Shown: positions 61,320 through 64,000 of the stretch, piece by piece | How positions within the stretch are numbered: the first letter of the stretch is position 1 | How the letters are laid out: each line of letters starts with the position of its first letter | Origin: Olsenella profusa F0195 | Lineage (GTDB): Bacteria; Actinomycetota; Coriobacteriia; Coriobacteriales; Atopobiaceae | Length of the DNA: 64,000 nt | Assembly: GCF_000468755.1 (NCBI RefSeq) | Contig: NZ_AWEZ01000043.1 | Location: 124,001 to 188,000, forward strand | Direction: 5' to 3' | Position numbers and translations under genes: made by a program | The notes under the pieces: generated by a model | Database searches by the model: none | Seen by the model: only the letters and a program-made list of their open reading frames with translations | Told to the model about the DNA's origin: nothing

Positions 61320-62450
61320 CTATCCCGTCAGGATGGACACAAGCAGGACAAACCCAACGGTAAGGGCAGGAACCCCCACGACGAGCGCCCAGGCCGCCGG
61401 CCGCGCGAAGTTCAGGGTCCAGCCAAAGCCGAATCGCTTGGGGAGAAAGACGCTCGCATCCCCCCGGTTGACGTAGAACATGCCGAGCCACCAGTGCTCG
61501 TCATCGTCTGACAAGAGCTCGCCGCCCCCTTGCATCCTCCTGAACACACGCGAGCCCATCTGCCCATAGACGACCGAGAGGACCACGCCGCCCATGGCAA
61601 AGGGAACGCAGAGGATTATGATGCCGAGCCCTGCCTGGCCTAGCCCGATAAGCCCCGCTGACGAGAGCAGGAACAGAAGGCCGGAACCCGCACTCATGAG
61701 CACTCCCGTGGCAAGCAGGAGCACGCTCTGGGCGCGAGCGAAGAGCCCGTACGCCAGGACAGACGTGGCGGGCGCGCCGGGATCGACCGGACGCTTCGAG
61801 CGCAGAATCATCCAGTGGGAGAAGACGAAACACACCGCCAGGAACGCCTCGAAGGCAACGGGAAACCCAATGGCGCTGCCAGGCGTCTTCGGCACATAGC
61901 GATTGACATTTCCCAGAAAGTCGGCGTGCATCGGAAGCAAATCGGGCATGCCGGGATAGAGCACGAGCCCCAGGCAGACCGTCCCTAGGATGACGGGAAC
62001 ATAGATGAGGTCCCATGTCAGGGGAATCGCGCCTGGCAAGCCCTCCTCGGCGACGCTGGCGACCGCCTGACGGCTCCTCACCCCCCAACCCTCGGAGCGC
62101 TTGAGCGCGCTCACCCTGCGGCGGTTGCGCAGCATGAGCACGAACGACATGACCACAGGGACGAGCAGGGCGGCGCACATAAGCGCCGTACCAATCCCTT
62201 CCTGGCCAGAGACCATCAGCATGCCAGCCGCCAGGGAGGAGATGGTCGCCGCTGCCGTCAGGACGAGCATCACCACGGCGTAGCGCCTCTTGAGCAAGAC
62301 GAGGCGCGGGTCCCTCTGGGCGGAGGCGGGCACCGTCACGGCGAAGCACTCGGTGCGGCGCATGAGATACGGGGTGAAGGCAAACAGCAGGCCGATGACG
62401 AGCGTCAGCAGTGCCAGCATGCCAATCGTGGCGACAGCAATCACGGTCAT
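61320..62450 (-). CDS. DUF1648/DUF5808-type membrane protein (SdpI-like)
   Basis: 376 residues with about ten hydrophobic helices. The central segment LYPGMPDLLPMHADFLGNVNRYVPKTPG matches the DUF1648 motif (P-x-HF/D-x-xG) and the end DDDEHWWLGMFYVNRGDASVFLPKRFGFGWTLNFARPAAW matches DUF5808. Related Bacillus proteins (YhgE/SdpI-like) act in immunity or membrane sensing. The ATG overlaps the stop of the GntR gene, so the pair is one operon, as is common in this family. Confidence 0.85.
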   Translation of the reverse strand: MTVIAVATIGMLALLTLVIGLLFAFTPYLMRRTECFAVTVPASAQRDPRLVLLKRRYAVVMLVLTAAATISSLAAGMLMVSGQEGIGTALMCAALLVPVVMSFVLMLRNRRRVSALKRSEGWGVRSRQAVASVAEEGLPGAIPLTWDLIYVPVILGTVCLGLVLYPGMPDLLPMHADFLGNVNRYVPKTPGSAIGFPVAFEAFLAVCFVFSHWMILRSKRPVDPGAPATSVLAYGLFARAQSVLLLATGVLMSAGSGLLFLLSSAGLIGLGQAGLGIIILCVPFAMGGVVLSVVYGQMGSRVFRRMQGGGELLSDDDEHWWLGMFYVNRGDASVFLPKRFGFGWTLNFARPAAWALVVGVPALTVGFVLLVSILTG

Positions 62451-62971
62451 GCTCCTTCAGGTGCGGTCCCGGAAGCTCTCGGAGCAACATGCCGGACATG
62501 TGAACCATCGGCCCCCAGGCAATCGCCCCTCTCGTCCAAGCCCAGCACACGCACGTCCCGCTGCACCCCGGCCACGCCCGAATCAGAGAACACGCACGTA
62601 GCCTGGGTGCGCGCGGCTTGAAGGAACGCGTCCTCGGTCCCTCCCTGGGCGCGGTGCTCGAGCGCGAGCTGGTAGAGCCCTGCCGCAAGCCGCTCCGCGT
62701 TTGCCGCGACGCGCTCGGGCGTCGCGGTCTGCCCAACGTCCGCCACGACCGCCCCCGAGCGACCGCGCATGAGAAGGTAGCCCTCGTCGCGCAGCACGGC
62801 ATATGCCTTGTTCACGGTATGGAGGTTCACGCCAAGGTCGCCCGCGAGCGCGCGCACGCTGGGGAGCCGGTCTGCGGCCACGAGCTCACCCCGTGCGATG
62901 GCCGCCACAATCTGGTCGCGGATCTGCTGGTAGACGGGCGTCTGGTCCGCCTGGTCAATGCGGAGGATCAC
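62447..62971 (-). CDS. GntR family regulator, YtrA subfamily
   Basis: 174 residues. The N-terminal winged helix is clear (TPVYQQIRDQIVAAIARGELVAADRLPSVRALAGDLGVNLHTVNKAYAVLRDEGYLLMRGRSG). The short all-helical C-terminal domain is of YtrA type but extended by about 50 residues that are not conserved (VAGVQRDVRVLGLDERGD), possibly from a frameshift that moved the original stop. GTG start behind GGGGAGGG. YtrA-type regulators typically repress adjacent transporter or membrane genes; the DUF1648 gene starts on its stop. Confidence 0.85.
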   Translation of the reverse strand: MILRIDQADQTPVYQQIRDQIVAAIARGELVAADRLPSVRALAGDLGVNLHTVNKAYAVLRDEGYLLMRGRSGAVVADVGQTATPERVAANAERLAAGLYQLALEHRAQGGTEDAFLQAARTQATCVFSDSGVAGVQRDVRVLGLDERGDCLGADGSHVRHVAPRASGTAPEGA

Positions 62972-63041
62972 GACGGTCCCTCCCCTTCCGAGCTCCGTCC
63001 ATCATGAGCCATACGTGCCATCACGCCATCCATCCCATCGG

Positions 63042-64000
63042 TCACCGGTCTTGGAGCGGGACGCGCATCGCGGCCCTCCCGGCAAACGCGGCCGCCGCGA
63101 GGACCACCAGCGCGACGGCCATTCCCGCCACGGAACCCAAGCCGCCCGCAAGCAGCGTCGCCGCAGCCCCGGCAAGCGTCGCGAGGAAGCCCGCGCCGAC
63201 GCAGATGCCCACGCTCACCGAGCGCTTGACCGGCTCGTACGCACTCGACCACCCGTAGTGGGGACGCCGTACGTCCAGGAAGGCGCCCAGGCATGAGGCC
63301 AGGGCACCCGCCGCCAGCGGGGCCATGGCGCACAGGATGGCGTCGAGCGGCGTCCTCGCGACCCCAACGGCGACGATCGTCCCGGCAATCACGGAAGCAG
63401 GTCCCGTGACGAGCAGGCTCAGCGCCAGCTTCGCACCGACTATCGTGGAGGAGGACACCGGCGCGGTCTGGACGATCCAGCGCGCACTCCCCTCGAGCGA
63501 GGTCGACGAGGCAGTGAGTGACGTCATCGCCATGCAGAACGCCAGGACCCAGGGAAGCGCCCCCGCCATCAGGACGGTGATCGCCTCTCGGTTCGCCCCC
63601 GAAACGCTCATTGCCGACGCGATGGCCTCCGGGCCAACCGCGGTCGCCGTTATAGCGGCGACGAGCGCGGGGATGGGGCCGGGTGCGGTGTTCATGAGGT
63701 ATATCGGGACCCCCGTCCACAGCCTGAGCTCCTTGCGGACCAGCGCGACGAAGGGCCTCCGCGGGGCATCCGCCCTTGCGGACGCACTTCTCGCTCGGCG
63801 CAGGCCCCCGGCGGAGAGCAGGGAGTTCATGGGCACCAGAGAGCGTGTCAGCACGGCGCTGGCGGCGACAGTGGCCGCCACCGAGGCGCCCGCGTACAGC
63901 GCAAGCGCGGGCACGCTCCCCTCCATCGCGTCCGCCGCCCATGCGGCGGGCGGCCACAGCGCCGACACGGCTCCCCTCAGCTGCCCGCCCATGGGGACAA
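63042..64000 (-). CDS. ABC-2 type permease (partial, N-terminus beyond window)
   Basis: The reverse-strand frame is open to the window end, so the ATG at 63992 is probably internal. At least 316 residues with about eight hydrophobic helices and the cytoplasmic segment VALVRKELRLWTGVPIYLMNTAPG, typical of large ABC-2 permeases whose two halves each span six helices. Substrate unknown; the ATPase gene is expected upstream (beyond 64000). It lies 70 nt before the GntR gene on the same strand, so they may share a transcript. Confidence 0.72.
   Translation of the reverse strand, partial: VPMGGQLRGAVSALWPPAAWAADAMEGSVPALALYAGASVAATVAASAVLTRSLVPMNSLLSAGGLRRARSASARADAPRRPFVALVRKELRLWTGVPIYLMNTAPGPIPALVAAITATAVGPEAIASAMSVSGANREAITVLMAGALPWVLAFCMAMTSLTASSTSLEGSARWIVQTAPVSSSTIVGAKLALSLLVTGPASVIAGTIVAVGVARTPLDAILCAMAPLAAGALASCLGAFLDVRRPHYGWSSAYEPVKRSVSVGICVGAGFLATLAGAAATLLAGGLGSVAGMAVALVVLAAAAFAGRAAMRVPLQDR

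Overview
The window is high-GC, gene-dense bacterial DNA with good Shine-Dalgarno sequences and many ATGA/TAATG start-stop overlaps. The dcw cluster with mraZ, the asp23-nusB-xseB-tlyA-nadK-recN order, an oxygen-sensitive pyruvate formate-lyase and a Ni-type CO dehydrogenase point to an anaerobic actinobacterium. Coriobacteriia of the Olsenella/Atopobium type fits best; this is inferred from gene content, since no rRNA or tRNA gene was seen.

Region 1 (1-12816, all minus strand) is housekeeping: mraZ-rsmH-ftsL-ftsI-murF-mraY-murD-ftsW-murG (murG cut by the window edge; no murE between ftsI and murF), preceded by a XerD-type recombinase and pyrG. mraZ has a four-box, 10-bp-periodic operator over its -35 region.

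Region 2 (13003-18896) is a lactose/cellobiose-family PTS operon: PRD regulator, IIA, IIB, IIC, 6-phospho-beta-glucosidase, DUF3284-like protein. It carries several lesions. The glucosidase has an in-frame amber codon, and the regulator has an internal deletion plus a second frameshift.

Region 3 (19107-25798) is recN, nadK, tlyA, xseB, nusB, asp23 and efp. Three genes of foreign look sit between tlyA and nadK; they may be a toxin remnant, a membrane immunity-like protein and a small helical protein.

Region 4 (26052-30079) is a fermentation module: a Crp/Fnr regulator, then pflA-pflB behind an FNR-like site at an activator position.

Region 5 (30531-37102) holds a TetR-ABC exporter operon, a TipA-like MerR regulator with a 19-bp-spacer promoter, an XRE regulator, and a divergent CooS CO dehydrogenase. 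The CooS has a histidine-rich N-terminus, Asp in place of one C-cluster cysteine, and no coo partners nearby.

Region 6 (37103-47758) is eroded accessory DNA: an HPr-like remnant, a 5'-truncated DUF4143 ATPase, an XRE/membrane protein with UGA at the HTH Trp, a radical-SAM SPASM tail beside an intact peptide-type ABC exporter, a small XRE/membrane pair with a clear operator, a KamA-family radical SAM enzyme and phosphoglycerate mutase.

Region 7 (47759-64000) contains PadR with a three-part flavodoxin/SCP2/membrane protein, MFS-TetR, nitroreductase, cytoplasmic alpha-amylase, a GH32 remnant, a short TetR with an alpha/beta hydrolase, a YD-type lipoprotein, an ankyrin-like membrane protein, a GntR/DUF1648 pair and an ABC permease cut by the window end. 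A dispersed palindromic element occurs at 30.3 and 55.1 kb.
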